A stretch of DNA of 64,000 nucleotides from Nitrobacteraceae bacterium AZCC 1564 (GCA_036924835.1 JBAGRR010000001.1:1302001-1366000); one strand, 5' to 3'. Numbered from the stretch's first letter, positions 44,774-54,547 are shown. Translations and numbers: made by a program. The notes: generated by a model not told the origin, from the letters alone.

Positions 44774-45784
44774 ATGCCGCAAACGCTCTGGTTTTTCATC
44801 GCCTTCGTCATCGTTCTCGCGCTGATCGGAGCGGTGTTCTGGCTGGTCCGCCGATTCGGCGGAAGCGGGATGGGCACAAATGCGAATCGCGGGCGAATGC
44901 CGCGACTCGCGGTCATTGATGCTGCCGCGGTGGATGGACGCCGGCGGCTCGTGCTCGTGCGCCGGGATAATGTCGAACACCTCCTGATGATCGGTGGACC
45001 AACCGACGTCGTCGTCGAGCTCAATATCGTCCGGAGCATGCCGCAGCGCGATCAGGCGCCACAGCGTTCGCCCGCCGGCACCGAATTACCCTCACCGCCC
45101 AGGCTTGCCCCGGAGCCCGGCTGGGCCGAGCCAGAGCCGACACGGGCAGATACTTTTGAGCATCGCGAGCCGGCGATTCCCGAAATCCCGCAACGGCCTG
45201 CGCGGGCGCCGTTTGCCGATGACGTTCGCCGTCCGGCGCCAGTTGCTGAACGGCACGCCGATTCGATGCCGAATTTTACGCCCGAGCCGATCGTGCGCCC
45301 GGAGCCAACGCTTCGAGCTGAGCCAACGCTTCGAAATGAATCACCCGCTCGCCCGCTACCGCGAAGCGAGCGCATGGAGCCGATGATTCCTCGTGGACCG
45401 CGTCCGGCGGAGCTCGCTCCGAAAGCGCCGCCGCCTCTGCCTCGTGCTCCGCAGCGCCCCGCGGAATCTCCTCTTTCATCGGCGGATCAAAATCTCGCCG
45501 AGATGGCGCAGCGCCTCGAAGCCGCATTGCGTCGCCCTGGCGGCGATCAGCGGCACGAGACAAGCGAGCCTCGTGCACCATCCGTCAGTCCGGTCGATCG
45601 CGTCGGCGCACCGCCGGTGGCTCCCGAGCCGCCAGCGCGTCCGTCACGAGATCTCGGTGCACGCAACAGTTCGTCCCCCTCCCCCCAACCGGATGCTCCG
45701 GCAGAGTCAGCGCCCAAGGCGCCCTTTGAAAACCTTGAAGACGAGATGGCAAGTTTGCTCGGCCGTCCGAAGCCTCCCGCGTGA
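44774..45784 (+). CDS. fliO: FliO-like flagellar biosynthesis protein with long Pro/Ala-rich tail
   Basis: 336 residues. An N-terminal membrane helix (TLWFFIAFVIVLALIGAVFWLVRRFGG), a short cytoplasmic FliO-like domain (LAVIDAAAVDGRRRLVLVRRDNVEHLLMIGGPTDVVVE), then about 240 residues of Pro/Glu/Arg/Ala-rich disordered sequence, including the near repeat EPTLRAEPTLRNE. FliO helps assemble the FliPQR gate; adjacency and GTGA overlap with fliP support the call. The start ATG 44774 has GGGGACAG; a GTG 8 codons upstream is an alternative. Confidence 0.85.
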   Translation: MPQTLWFFIAFVIVLALIGAVFWLVRRFGGSGMGTNANRGRMPRLAVIDAAAVDGRRRLVLVRRDNVEHLLMIGGPTDVVVELNIVRSMPQRDQAPQRSPAGTELPSPPRLAPEPGWAEPEPTRADTFEHREPAIPEIPQRPARAPFADDVRRPAPVAERHADSMPNFTPEPIVRPEPTLRAEPTLRNESPARPLPRSERMEPMIPRGPRPAELAPKAPPPLPRAPQRPAESPLSSADQNLAEMAQRLEAALRRPGGDQRHETSEPRAPSVSPVDRVGAPPVAPEPPARPSRDLGARNSSSPSPQPDAPAESAPKAPFENLEDEMASLLGRPKPPA

Positions 45785-46542
45785 GGCCGGCGAAAACACC
45801 GCGTAGAGTTTTATTTTTTCTGAGCCTTATCCTCACCGTTGGATCCTTGATTGATCCCGCGGTCGCGCAGGATATCAGCATCAATCTTGGCGGCGCCGGC
45901 AGCGGCGGCGTCACCGAGCGTGCGATTCAATTGATCGCGCTGCTCACGGTGCTTTCGATCGCACCGTCGATCCTGATCATGATGACGTCGTTCACGCGCA
46001 TCGTGGTGGTGCTGTCATTGCTGCGCACGGCGCTCGGCACCGCGACGGCGCCGCCGAATTCGGTGATCATCGCCTTGGCGATGTTCCTGACCGGATTCGT
46101 GATGGGTCCGGTACTGCAAAAAACCTACGACGACGGTATCAAGCCACTCGTAGCGAACGAGATCACCGTCGATCAGGCCATGGAGCGCGGTGTCATCCCG
46201 CTACGTGGCTTCATGCAGAAAAACGTCCGCGAAAAAGACCTGAAGCTATTTATGGATCTGTCCGGCGAGCCGCCGGCGGCGACGCCTGATGATATGTCGC
46301 TGCGTATCCTGGTCCCCGCTTTCATGATTTCGGAGCTCAAGCGGGCCTTTGAAATCGGGTTTCTGCTTTTCCTGCCGTTCCTGATTATCGACCTTGTGGT
46401 CGCGTCAGTCCTGATGGCGATGGGCATGATGATGCTCCCACCGGTCGTCGTGTCGCTGCCATTCAAGCTCATCTTTTTCGTGCTGGTGGATGGCTGGTCC
46501 CTGGTGGCCGGCAGCCTGGTACAAAGCTACGGCGGCGGATAA
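45781..46542 (+). CDS. fliP: Flagellar export gate protein FliP
   Basis: 253 residues from a GTG overlapping the fliO stop (GTGA). Signal peptide ending AVA-QDISIN, then the conserved FliP region (IQLIALLTVLSIAPSILIMMTSFTRIVVVLSLLRTALG, and MLVPAFMISELKRAFEIGF-like with DLVVASVLMAMGMMMLPP). Core of the export gate. It converges on the large TPR gene. Confidence 0.96.
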   Translation: MRPAKTPRRVLFFLSLILTVGSLIDPAVAQDISINLGGAGSGGVTERAIQLIALLTVLSIAPSILIMMTSFTRIVVVLSLLRTALGTATAPPNSVIIALAMFLTGFVMGPVLQKTYDDGIKPLVANEITVDQAMERGVIPLRGFMQKNVREKDLKLFMDLSGEPPAATPDDMSLRILVPAFMISELKRAFEIGFLLFLPFLIIDLVVASVLMAMGMMMLPPVVVSLPFKLIFFVLVDGWSLVAGSLVQSYGGG

Positions 46543-46562
46543 TCCTCCGCCCTGCGCAGGAT

Positions 46563-49500
46563 TTACCGCCGGGCTTCGTTGACCTGTTTCAACCCTACGA
46601 TTTCAGGCAACGACCCGGTTGGAGTGGGATCCGCCTTGACTTCCGGCGGCAACTTAGCGCGGGCAACGGCATCCGGGTAACGCGTCTTCATCTCGCGCAG
46701 GAAACCATCGAGCGTATCGATTGCTGCTGCCATCTTGGCGATTCTGGCGAAATCCGAACTGTTTGCGGCAGCGGGCTTCGACGCAATATCGAAAATGGCG
46801 CGGTCGCTTCCTTCCATCTTTGCGCTGTATTTTTCGCGGAAGCGAGCAAGCCCAACCGCGTCTTCCGCAAGGGCGTAACCAATCGCCGCTCGGATGACGT
46901 CGCTCTTCTCGAGCGATGTCAGAGGCTGGAAGTCTCGCCAGCGATCGCCATAGAGCAATTCGATTTGCTCCGCGGATTCCCGCCAGCGGCGAGCCGCCCA
47001 GTAAATGTCCGATCGTAGCCGCACGGCTTCACGGCCACTGATGTTCGAGACAATGTCGAGCGCGAGGTCGTGCCGGCCGACATCACTCTGGGCACGTGCT
47101 TCGAGCAACAGCCGTTGTTGCCGCAATTCGCCGGCCAGATCGGCAATGCGGGTCGTGCGTAGCGCTGCAATTGCTCGTCCTGGCTTACGATTCATCAGGT
47201 AAACCATCGCCAGACGGGCAGCGACCTGTGCGCGCGCCGCGCCCTCGAGACGATGATCGATCTGATATTGAAGCAGTTCGCCGGCCTGATCGAGCAAATC
47301 GACAGCAACCAGGCGATCGGCGAGATGACGGATCAACTCATCACCACGCCGTCCGATCGGCGTGAGATCGCGATATTCGTAAAACATCGCCAGAGCCTCC
47401 ACTGGAGGCAGAGCGTCGCCTTTGGGGCTGTTGTAGAGCTGATCAAACAGAGCAGACGTTTGATCTTGCACCTTGCGGGAAATTTCCGAGTTCGGCTCCA
47501 ATTTGGTCGCGACCCGTCCGGCCGCGAATGCGTCGTTGTAGCGTTCCTTCACCGCGTAAAGCTGCGACAGCATTCCGAGATTCTTCACCTCGATCGAGTC
47601 ACCGCGCCAGGTCGTCGATGCGGTTTCCAGCTCACGAATGGCATCGTCGTCGTTGAGCATATTGCGTTTTTGACGAAGCGCGATGTTCAACAGAGTTGCT
47701 TCCGCGGCGGCCGGCCGGTTCGAGGAGTCGATAGCCGCCTGATAGGCCGACAGAGCATCCTTGTCATGGCCGAGGGCTTCAGCAAGCCGTCCCCGCAGAA
47801 GGGCAATCTCCCCCTCCTGCCCAGCCCCCGCCCCCAAAGTGGTGAGATCATTGCTGCGCAAACCGGCTGTGGGATAATCCTTGACCTCGAGCGCGGCACG
47901 AAACGCCCCGATCGTTACGATCCGTTGCAGATCAATCGGCAGCCCTGTAATCGCGAACTCGGCATTCTTGAATTTCTCTCGCGCCTCCACCCACTTGCCC
48001 TGCTCCGCGTAGGCCAGCCCCTTCCAAAGCTGGGAATCGGAATTTGCACCGATCGCGGGATTAGCGAGGTCCTTCAGAGCGAGTTCAGGATGGCCGGAAA
48101 GAGTAGTGGCCACGGCGCGAATGATGTACGCAGACGGATCGACCTCAGTTTCCTTGGTCTCGCCGAGAATAAGATCGAGAACGCCCTTGGCCTCGGGATA
48201 AAATCCGCGCGCAAGATAAAACCGGGCAAGATCGACGTGCGCCGACATGCGCTTGTCGCCCGTCGCCTGGGAAGCTGCGGCCATAAGGCTGTTACGCATC
48301 GACAAGAAATCCGCAGTCTGGTTTTCCTGCCACGTGCCTGCATCGAATATAGGCCGCACCGCTCCAATCGAGCGTTCCGGCATTGTCATCGCCGAAGACA
48401 GGGTCAACCCGCCAGGACGGCTCAGAACCAACTTGCTGGACGCGACATCTGCGGTGAGATCATCCGCATTTTGCTGGATGACGACTCCCTGCATTGATTC
48501 GAGCAGCGAAAATTCCACAAAATCCTGGCGCTTGACAAAGCCGCGCACCGGCAGGCCTGCCGTCATCACGGTCAGCGCGTCGCCCGCATCCGGGTCCTTG
48601 ATATGATGAAGCTGCCCTGGCTTGGCGAGCGCGACAGTCACATTTGCATGCTTGGGGTCCGCACTGTTACGAGCGGCAGTTAGTGGTTGCGAGGGCCGCT
48701 CAGCCTTGTCGGCCAGCATCAACGTCCATGATTTTTCATCGCCACTCAGCGTCACCAGTTGCGGACGGTTCAGCCGAATCCGGACCGCACGCCCTTTCGG
48801 AAGCTCCAGCGTACCGGCTGCGGCAATGAGCGATCCCCCCTGGCTTTGAATGGGCGTCGGATCGATTGCCTTGTCGGTATCAAAAACAAGCCAGATCGAA
48901 TCCGAACGTCGAAACGCGGCAGCAGGCGTCGGACCGGCAAAGCTGAATGTCACGCGCAAGTCATCACTGGTTCGCCTCACCTCCGGCACCAGCTTCGGGC
49001 CTAAGTTGGCAGCCGCCGGCATCTCGGCTTGGGCCGCAGGCTTCGCTTGCTGAGAGGCGGACGACGGCTCTGCCGCTGGCAGAGCCGCTGAAGGTGGAAC
49101 CACGATCTTTTCCGCAGCTTTTGGCGCGGGCGCAGACCTCTCCGCAACCTTGGCTTCGGGCCTCGTCTCGGACTTGTCTGACGCAGCGTCCTGCTTGGCC
49201 TCGACGTTGGTTGCCGGCGCCTTGACCTCGGATGCCTTCACATCCGACGGCTTCACTTCCGAGACCTTCGTTTCGGGCGGAGCGATCTCGGGCTTTTTCT
49301 CAAGCGATGCCTCGCGTGCGATTTGCTCCGATGTGGGCGGAACGATCGCACTCGCCTTGTTTTGCGCAGGCTTTTCGCCCGACGGAGCAGCAGGAGTGTT
49401 CGGCAATTGCGAGCGCGGACTTTGCCCTGGAGCCTTTGCTTCCTCGAAGCCTATGTCGACGATATAGCTCTTCTCTTCGCGGAATGCACGAACGTCCACT

Positions 49501-50315
49501 TCGCCAATGAGCGCAATCTCGACCGTCGAAACATTATCTCCCATCTTTTGGTCGATGGATCTGATGTTCGCGGGCATTGCGACCTTGGCGTCCGCGAGGT
49601 CAAACACCAGCGCAGACGAGAACGACAGCACGAACTTGTTGGTGCTCAATGCCGAGGAAACGGCGACACCATCGGGCATTTCGAACACAAGACGTGTAAA
49701 GGTCGGCTGCACCGATGCGCGAACGCGTATCGGCGGACGCTTCTTGGCTTCATCGGCCTGTTTCTGCAGACGCAAAGCGCGTTCGGCAGCAATCGCCCGC
49801 TCGGACAACTCTTTCACAACTTCGGCCGGCAAAGGCGGCGGGGCACCGGTCCACTTTTCGGGGAGGAGGTCGATGAAGACACGCTCGCCCGCCATCATCA
49901 GGTTGACTTTGACATTCTGGGTCAGCGCCAGGCGAATAGCCGTGCCGTCAGGATCGCGACGAACCATTCCGATATAGGTCGGCAGTGTATCGGGCAGTGC
50001 ATCGACAGGAATATCAACCGGTTTCTCGAAGCGGACGATCAGGACCGATCCGGCAACGACAGCATCGCTCGTCACGGCTTCCTTGAACTTCAGAACCAGA
50101 CGCGCAAATCCATTTGCGCCGATCAAAGTTGCTTCGCCTTTCACCGGTTGTTGCTCGGCAACGGCATGTCCAGCAATCAGGCCGCTGAACGCCAGCGCAA
50201 AACCAACCGCCGCGAATGGCAATTGGAGCCCACGCCGGACCGTGCCCGCAAGTAAACGGACTTTCGATCCAACCGTACGGATCGCTTGGGTGGTGCGAGC
50301 AACCTTGCAGGACAT
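46563..50315 (-). CDS. Large exported TPR protein of the flagellar cluster
   Basis: 1250 residues. A long signal sequence (hydrophobic 31-51, cleaved near AVAEQQ), a beta-rich N-terminal region (GANGFARLVLKFKEAVTSDAVV and FTRLVFEMPDGVAVSSALS, AMIN-like pattern), a Pro/Ala/Lys-rich linker of about 140 residues (from about 295), another beta-rich segment, and a TPR half (about 650-1150; ARFYLARGFYPEAKGVLDL, LALKDLANPAIG, AYAEQGKWVEAREKF). It sits after motE, so it may act on the periplasmic side of the motor, as MotC/MotK-type proteins do; this is inference. The ribosome binding site is weak (GAAAGAG). Confidence 0.82.
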   Translation of the reverse strand: MSCKVARTTQAIRTVGSKVRLLAGTVRRGLQLPFAAVGFALAFSGLIAGHAVAEQQPVKGEATLIGANGFARLVLKFKEAVTSDAVVAGSVLIVRFEKPVDIPVDALPDTLPTYIGMVRRDPDGTAIRLALTQNVKVNLMMAGERVFIDLLPEKWTGAPPPLPAEVVKELSERAIAAERALRLQKQADEAKKRPPIRVRASVQPTFTRLVFEMPDGVAVSSALSTNKFVLSFSSALVFDLADAKVAMPANIRSIDQKMGDNVSTVEIALIGEVDVRAFREEKSYIVDIGFEEAKAPGQSPRSQLPNTPAAPSGEKPAQNKASAIVPPTSEQIAREASLEKKPEIAPPETKVSEVKPSDVKASEVKAPATNVEAKQDAASDKSETRPEAKVAERSAPAPKAAEKIVVPPSAALPAAEPSSASQQAKPAAQAEMPAAANLGPKLVPEVRRTSDDLRVTFSFAGPTPAAAFRRSDSIWLVFDTDKAIDPTPIQSQGGSLIAAAGTLELPKGRAVRIRLNRPQLVTLSGDEKSWTLMLADKAERPSQPLTAARNSADPKHANVTVALAKPGQLHHIKDPDAGDALTVMTAGLPVRGFVKRQDFVEFSLLESMQGVVIQQNADDLTADVASSKLVLSRPGGLTLSSAMTMPERSIGAVRPIFDAGTWQENQTADFLSMRNSLMAAASQATGDKRMSAHVDLARFYLARGFYPEAKGVLDLILGETKETEVDPSAYIIRAVATTLSGHPELALKDLANPAIGANSDSQLWKGLAYAEQGKWVEAREKFKNAEFAITGLPIDLQRIVTIGAFRAALEVKDYPTAGLRSNDLTTLGAGAGQEGEIALLRGRLAEALGHDKDALSAYQAAIDSSNRPAAAEATLLNIALRQKRNMLNDDDAIRELETASTTWRGDSIEVKNLGMLSQLYAVKERYNDAFAAGRVATKLEPNSEISRKVQDQTSALFDQLYNSPKGDALPPVEALAMFYEYRDLTPIGRRGDELIRHLADRLVAVDLLDQAGELLQYQIDHRLEGAARAQVAARLAMVYLMNRKPGRAIAALRTTRIADLAGELRQQRLLLEARAQSDVGRHDLALDIVSNISGREAVRLRSDIYWAARRWRESAEQIELLYGDRWRDFQPLTSLEKSDVIRAAIGYALAEDAVGLARFREKYSAKMEGSDRAIFDIASKPAAANSSDFARIAKMAAAIDTLDGFLREMKTRYPDAVARAKLPPEVKADPTPTGSLPEIVGLKQVNEARR

Positions 50316-50437
50316 TCCAGCTCTTTCTGCCGCGTCTCGTTTGCCAATTCAGGTGCGATGCCCGCTCGAACGGTTGCCGCTCTCGCCATCTACCCAAATC
50401 TAGAATCCGCCGATTAAGGCCTTGTTAATCACCTGCT

Positions 50438-51214
50438 TCAATTGCGAGCCGGTTGGGACGGCTTGCCATCAATCTTGGGCAGATCGTTCGGCGACGACGA
50501 GAGGCTTCCACTTGCGCGACGAGCCAGCTCGACCGTCAACCTTTCAGCCGCTTCTGGCTGCATCTGTCCCATGATGTCGGCCATCTTTCGTGGCGCGATC
50601 TGCGAAGCAATCTCGAACAACACTGGAAGCTCCAAACGATCGAACACTTTGGCCGCATCCTTCGGCTTCATCCCCTCGTACATGGTGATGATGCCCTTGA
50701 AGCGCGCGGCGTCAGCCTCATTCTTCTGCTGGCCAACTGCGGATATCCGGGCTTCGGTCGCCTTCACTTCCTCAAGACGCCCTTCAACGCGCTTCTCGGC
50801 CGACTTGATCAGACTTTCACGAATATCGATCTCACGCGCTCTCGCCTCGATTTCCTGCCGTCGTGACTGCAGGCTCTCGAGAACAGCGCGCTCCGATGCC
50901 GGGATCTGACCTTTGGGATCCGGATAGACCACCGTTTCGTCCGGCGAGCGCGCTTCGGGCGCTGCCGCTGCAGGCTTCTCTTCCTTTTTCTTGGCTTCAA
51001 CAGAACCAGTAATGTCCGGCGGATCGGATTGCCTGCCGGGCGCCGGAAAATTGAAAGTCTCCTGCGCCCACGATTTCTTCGGCGGCACTCCGCCGTCGTC
51101 ATTGAGAATGTATCCGCCGTCCAGCAGCAGGCCAGAGACCTTCAGCATGGCCAGACAACCGACCGCAACCATCAGGACCGGAATAATGCGGATATCGCGA
51201 GCGAGACGTTTCAT
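50438..51214 (-). CDS. motE: MotE-like flagellar protein
   Basis: 258 residues. N-terminal membrane helix (IIPVLMVAVGCLAMLKVSGLLL), a disordered linker, a long coiled coil (about 105-165: LESLQSRRQEIEARAREIDIRESLIKSAEKRVEG), and a MgtE-N/FliG-M-like domain (FKGIITMYEGMKPKDAAKVFDRLELPVLFEIASQIAPRKMADIMGQM). In rhizobia MotE is a chaperone for periplasmic MotC. Its start overlaps the stop of the DUF6468 gene (ATGA). Confidence 0.85.
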   Translation of the reverse strand: MKRLARDIRIIPVLMVAVGCLAMLKVSGLLLDGGYILNDDGGVPPKKSWAQETFNFPAPGRQSDPPDITGSVEAKKKEEKPAAAAPEARSPDETVVYPDPKGQIPASERAVLESLQSRRQEIEARAREIDIRESLIKSAEKRVEGRLEEVKATEARISAVGQQKNEADAARFKGIITMYEGMKPKDAAKVFDRLELPVLFEIASQIAPRKMADIMGQMQPEAAERLTVELARRASGSLSSSPNDLPKIDGKPSQPARN

Positions 51215-51687
51215 GCAGCGAGACCAGCAGCCTTCCGCCGTTCAGAGAATGCCTGGGCTGCAGCGAGCAGTTCTTTGGCATGCGATCCCTTAGGCGCGGT
51301 TGTCTTGGATGCCGCAGTCGCAGCTTCGCTCGAAGCGCGAGGCGCGTCTGACATGATCGGCTTCGCGGCAAGCGCAACTTTTGTAAGCCGAGCCACGATG
51401 TCGTTGCCAGTCGAGAGTTGCTTGGCCAATTTCTCAGAAAGCTCCGCGCCACTCTGAAGCTGGCCGCTGAGATTCTGATCGCATTCACGAACCGTGAGCT
51501 TCAGCCCCTGAATCGCACGTTCTGCGATCTCAGTCGCCGTGACCAATTCTGCAATCGTACCACGCAAGGACTGCTCATCGGCCTTGAGCAAAGTCAGGCG
51601 GCGGTTCAGCAGAGTGCAGTATCCGATCGTGATCAGCAGCAAAATCGCTACCAGACTCTCGATCACCAATGCGAATGTATGACTCAC
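51211..51687 (-). CDS. DUF6468 flagellar-cluster protein
   Basis: 158 residues. One N-terminal membrane helix (ESLVAILLLITIGYCTLLNRRL) and a helical cytoplasmic part (SLRGTIAELVTATEIAERAIQGLKLTVRE). The DUF6468 family accompanies fliM and motE in alphaproteobacteria; its function is unknown. Start overlaps the fliM stop, stop overlaps the motE start, so the three are tightly coupled. Confidence 0.88.
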   Translation of the reverse strand: MSHTFALVIESLVAILLLITIGYCTLLNRRLTLLKADEQSLRGTIAELVTATEIAERAIQGLKLTVRECDQNLSGQLQSGAELSEKLAKQLSTGNDIVARLTKVALAAKPIMSDAPRASSEAATAASKTTAPKGSHAKELLAAAQAFSERRKAAGLAA

Positions 51688-52886
51688 TGTGCCTCCATCA
51701 TCTTCGTTTGCTCGTCAGCCTTTTCAAACATCGCGAACGATGTATTCGGTTTGCGTAGCGGCTTGGTGACGCGGATAGCGACACGATCGCCGACCCGACC
51801 CATTCGCCCCTCACTGAGGATCACATCACCGCACCGGACCGACACGAGCGCGTCCGGGCGCATGTCAAGCGGCAGCGTGTCGCCGACTTGCAGCGTCATC
51901 AGTTGTTTGAGCGGAATATTGGATTCATAGAGGACCGCATCGACGGCGATTTCCGCCTTTGCGATCTCGGTCGCCAAATGGCCTTCCCAAATCGGATCAC
52001 GACCAAATTTTTCGCCCATGAACATCTGCAACAAAACGTTGCGGATCGGCTCGATGGTCGCATATGGCAGCAGTAGTTCGATATTGCCGCCGCGGTCTTC
52101 CATGTCGATGCGCAGGCGCACGAGAATAGCGGCGTTCGCTGGGCGACTGATGGCGGCAAAGCGTGGATTTGTCTCGAGCCGGTCGATCGTGAACGTGACG
52201 GGAGACAGCGGCCTAAAGGCCTGTTCGGCATCCGCCAGCACGACCTCGACGAGGCGCTTGACGAGATTGGTCTCGATCGTGGTGTAAGGCCGGCCTTCAA
52301 TACGTAGTGAAGCCTGTCCGCGGCGGCCACCAAGTAGCACGTCAATGATCGAATAGATCAGACTTGAATCAACAGTGAAGAGCCCGAAATTTTCCCACTC
52401 CTCGGCTTTGAAGACCGAAAGGACGCAAGGCAGCGGAATAGAGTTGAGGTAATCGCCGAAACGCACCGACGTGATGCGGTCGAGCGACACTTCGACGTTA
52501 TCGGACGTAAAGTTGCGCAGACTGGTCGTCATCAATCGCACTAGACGATCAAAGACGATTTCGAGCATCGGCAGACGCTCATACGACACCATCGCGGAAT
52601 CGATGATGGCGCGAATGCCGGAATTCTCGTCGAGATTGACTTCGCCGTCGCTGAAACCGAGCAGATTGTCGATTTCTTCCTGCGACAGAACACGCTCACC
52701 ACCCGACTTACCCGGCCCGAGCAGACTATCGCTTTCGCCAACCATCGCCGCCCATTGCTCGGCCATAGTCTCGGTAAGTTCATTGGCAGCAGCTTCGGCA
52801 GCAGCCTCGGTTGGATCTTCAGAGTCCAGCGCACCTTCCCACTCGGCGGCTAGCGCATCCTGATCGACGTCATTATCCGGCGTCAT
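51684..52886 (-). CDS. fliM: Flagellar motor switch protein FliM
   Basis: 400 residues. N-terminal CheY-P-binding-type segment VLSQEEIDNLLGF (preceded by an acidic stretch), a central CheC-like domain (RPYTTIETNLVKRLVEVVLADAEQAF) and a C-terminal FliN-like SpoA domain (LKQLMTLQVGDTLPLDMRPDALVSVRCGDVILSEGRMG). Switch-complex protein controlling rotation direction. Directly downstream of fliL. Confidence 0.96.
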   Translation of the reverse strand: MTPDNDVDQDALAAEWEGALDSEDPTEAAAEAAANELTETMAEQWAAMVGESDSLLGPGKSGGERVLSQEEIDNLLGFSDGEVNLDENSGIRAIIDSAMVSYERLPMLEIVFDRLVRLMTTSLRNFTSDNVEVSLDRITSVRFGDYLNSIPLPCVLSVFKAEEWENFGLFTVDSSLIYSIIDVLLGGRRGQASLRIEGRPYTTIETNLVKRLVEVVLADAEQAFRPLSPVTFTIDRLETNPRFAAISRPANAAILVRLRIDMEDRGGNIELLLPYATIEPIRNVLLQMFMGEKFGRDPIWEGHLATEIAKAEIAVDAVLYESNIPLKQLMTLQVGDTLPLDMRPDALVSVRCGDVILSEGRMGRVGDRVAIRVTKPLRKPNTSFAMFEKADEQTKMMEAQ

Positions 52887-52904
52887 AGCTTAACTTCCGT
52901 CCCG

Positions 52905-53399
52905 TCACTGAACGACGATTTCCTTGAACAGCACAGCGTTCACCTGGTGGGGCGAAATCGCAGCGTTGACACGCCGCGTCAGCTCTTCCTTGAGGCGAAA
53001 TAAACCCATCGAGCCGTTGAGGTCTGTGACACGCAGCTCGCGCATATAGGTCTGAAACAGATCCATGACGCGCGGCATCGTTGGCTGGATCTGTGCGACC
53101 ATCGGCTGATCCTTGACTTCAAGGACGACCTTCACTTTGAGATATTGGACGCGCTCACCAGGCAAGCCCGACAGGTTGACCAGCACTTCGGGCACATCGA
53201 CGAATACAGGCGGCTTTGGAGCCTCTGCCTCTGCGTGCTTTTCCTTGTCTCCGTGTCCATGGAGGAAGAAGAAGCCGCCTCCTCCGAGCGCCAGCACGAG
53301 GACCACAGCAGCTCCAATTATAATGAGCTTGCGTTTGCTTTTCGGAGCAGCCGCGCCTTCAGCGCCACCCGCCTCTTCGTTCTGATCGCCGTCTGCCAT
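52905..53399 (-). CDS. fliL: Flagellar basal-body-associated protein FliL
   Basis: 164 residues. Short charged N-terminus, one membrane helix (LIIIGAAVVLVLALGGGGFFFL), a His-rich stretch, and the FliL periplasmic domain (FVDVPEVLVNLSGLPGERVQYLKVKVVLEV). Binds around the stator and supports motor function. The start MADGDQNEEAG has GGGCGGGG upstream; a long in-frame extension is rejected. First gene of fliL-fliM-DUF6468-motE. Confidence 0.94.
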   Translation of the reverse strand: MADGDQNEEAGGAEGAAAPKSKRKLIIIGAAVVLVLALGGGGFFFLHGHGDKEKHAEAEAPKPPVFVDVPEVLVNLSGLPGERVQYLKVKVVLEVKDQPMVAQIQPTMPRVMDLFQTYMRELRVTDLNGSMGLFRLKEELTRRVNAAISPHQVNAVLFKEIVVQ

Positions 53400-53537
53400 A
53401 GCCCCGCCCACTGTGGGAATTGGCTTGAATGCTGCCGAACTGGCTTGAGTGACGCGATACGAAGGCCGCCGGCGCTTCCAAGCGCCTCTGTGCCGACACC
53501 GTAGTGGCGCAATGGTTAACGAAATCTTTCTTTTGTT

Positions 53538-53664
53538 CCCGGAGTGGGAAAATTTTGCCGGGACAATATGGTCAACAAGACGTTTATTGCCGCCCTGTCT
53601 CAGTCCCCCAAAACGCCCAACCCACTGTAACCAAATCAGTTTCTGAGTTGGCACGCCTCTCGCA
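53538..53664 (+). promoter_or_regulatory. Sigma-54 promoter of flgF with ftr-like enhancer
   Basis: TGGCACGCCTCTCGCA (53649-53664) matches the -24/-12 consensus TGGCACG-N4-TTGC with one mismatch. It lies 103 bp before the flgF ATG. Upstream at 53538-53562 is a 25-bp inverted repeat with ends CCCGG/CCGGG and a core TTTTGCCGGG half, like the Caulobacter ftr sites bound by FlbD. Confidence 0.72.
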
Positions 53665-53767
53665 TTACTGGATGGCGAACCGGCGGCTTGGGAGAGCCTC
53701 TCCGGTTCACACGATCCGCGTCATGCCTTGGGAGAGGCCGGCGCGGTTCACCAGGGGAGACAGATCG

Positions 53768-54535
53768 ATGGAGAATACCCTCCTCGTCGCGTTGTCGCGA
53801 CAGGTGGCGCTTGAGCGTCAAATGGACGTAGTCGCGAACAATGTCGCGAACGTCAACACGAACGGCTTCAAGGCCGAAAAGACGCTGTTCGAGGAATATC
53901 TGACCTCGGGCGCGCATGAGGACAATTTCGCTCTCGCCGACCGGCGCGTCAGCTTCGTGCAGGATCGCGCGACGTATCATGATTTCATGCAAGGACCGTC
54001 CGAGAGGACCAGCAATCCCCTCGACGTGTCGATCGATGGCAAAGGCTTCTTTGCCGTTCAGACCCCTGGCGGCGAACGCTACACCCGCGACGGCTCCTTC
54101 CAGATCAACTCACAGGGGCAGCTCGTCACCGCCGGCGGAAACCTCGTTCTCGGCACCAACGGGCCGATCGTCTTCCAGCCGACCGATAAAGACATCGTCA
54201 TCACCGCCGACGGTACCGTGACCGTTAAAGAAGGCATCGTGACCCAGTTCGATTCCATCCGCGGCAAGCTGAGGATGGTGAAATTCGACAATCCACTGAG
54301 ACTGCAAAAGGAAGGCTCAAACCTCTTTTCGGCTCCCGCCGGAACGACGGCCCAGCCCGATATCGCCTCACGAGTCAATCAAGGCTTCATCGAGAAATCT
54401 AACGTCAATGCGGTCGCCGAAATGAGCCGCCTGATGATGGTCTCCCGGACCTACGAAAAGATCTCGGCGCTGATGCAACAGCAAAGCGACCTTCGCAAGA
54501 ATGCAATCCAATCACTCGCCGACGTACCGGCTTGA
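53768..54535 (+). CDS. flgF: Flagellar basal-body rod protein FlgF
   Basis: 255 residues. Start MENTLLVALSRQVALERQMDVVANNVANVNTNGFKAEK, a central beta region (FFAVQTPGGERYTRDGSFQINSQGQLVTAGG), and a C-terminal rod helix (FIEKSNVNAVAEMSRLMMVSRTYEKISALMQQQSDLRKNAI). Proximal rod. ATG 53768 has GGGGAGA. Under a sigma-54 type promoter; first of flgF-flgG-flgA-flgH. Confidence 0.96.
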   Translation: MENTLLVALSRQVALERQMDVVANNVANVNTNGFKAEKTLFEEYLTSGAHEDNFALADRRVSFVQDRATYHDFMQGPSERTSNPLDVSIDGKGFFAVQTPGGERYTRDGSFQINSQGQLVTAGGNLVLGTNGPIVFQPTDKDIVITADGTVTVKEGIVTQFDSIRGKLRMVKFDNPLRLQKEGSNLFSAPAGTTAQPDIASRVNQGFIEKSNVNAVAEMSRLMMVSRTYEKISALMQQQSDLRKNAIQSLADVPA

Positions 54536-54547
54536 GGAGAATGAAAA

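Noticed and set aside
47253-48497. Long open frame (414 codons) opposite the TPR gene
   Set aside because: Antisense to a confident gene with shadow composition and no start signal.
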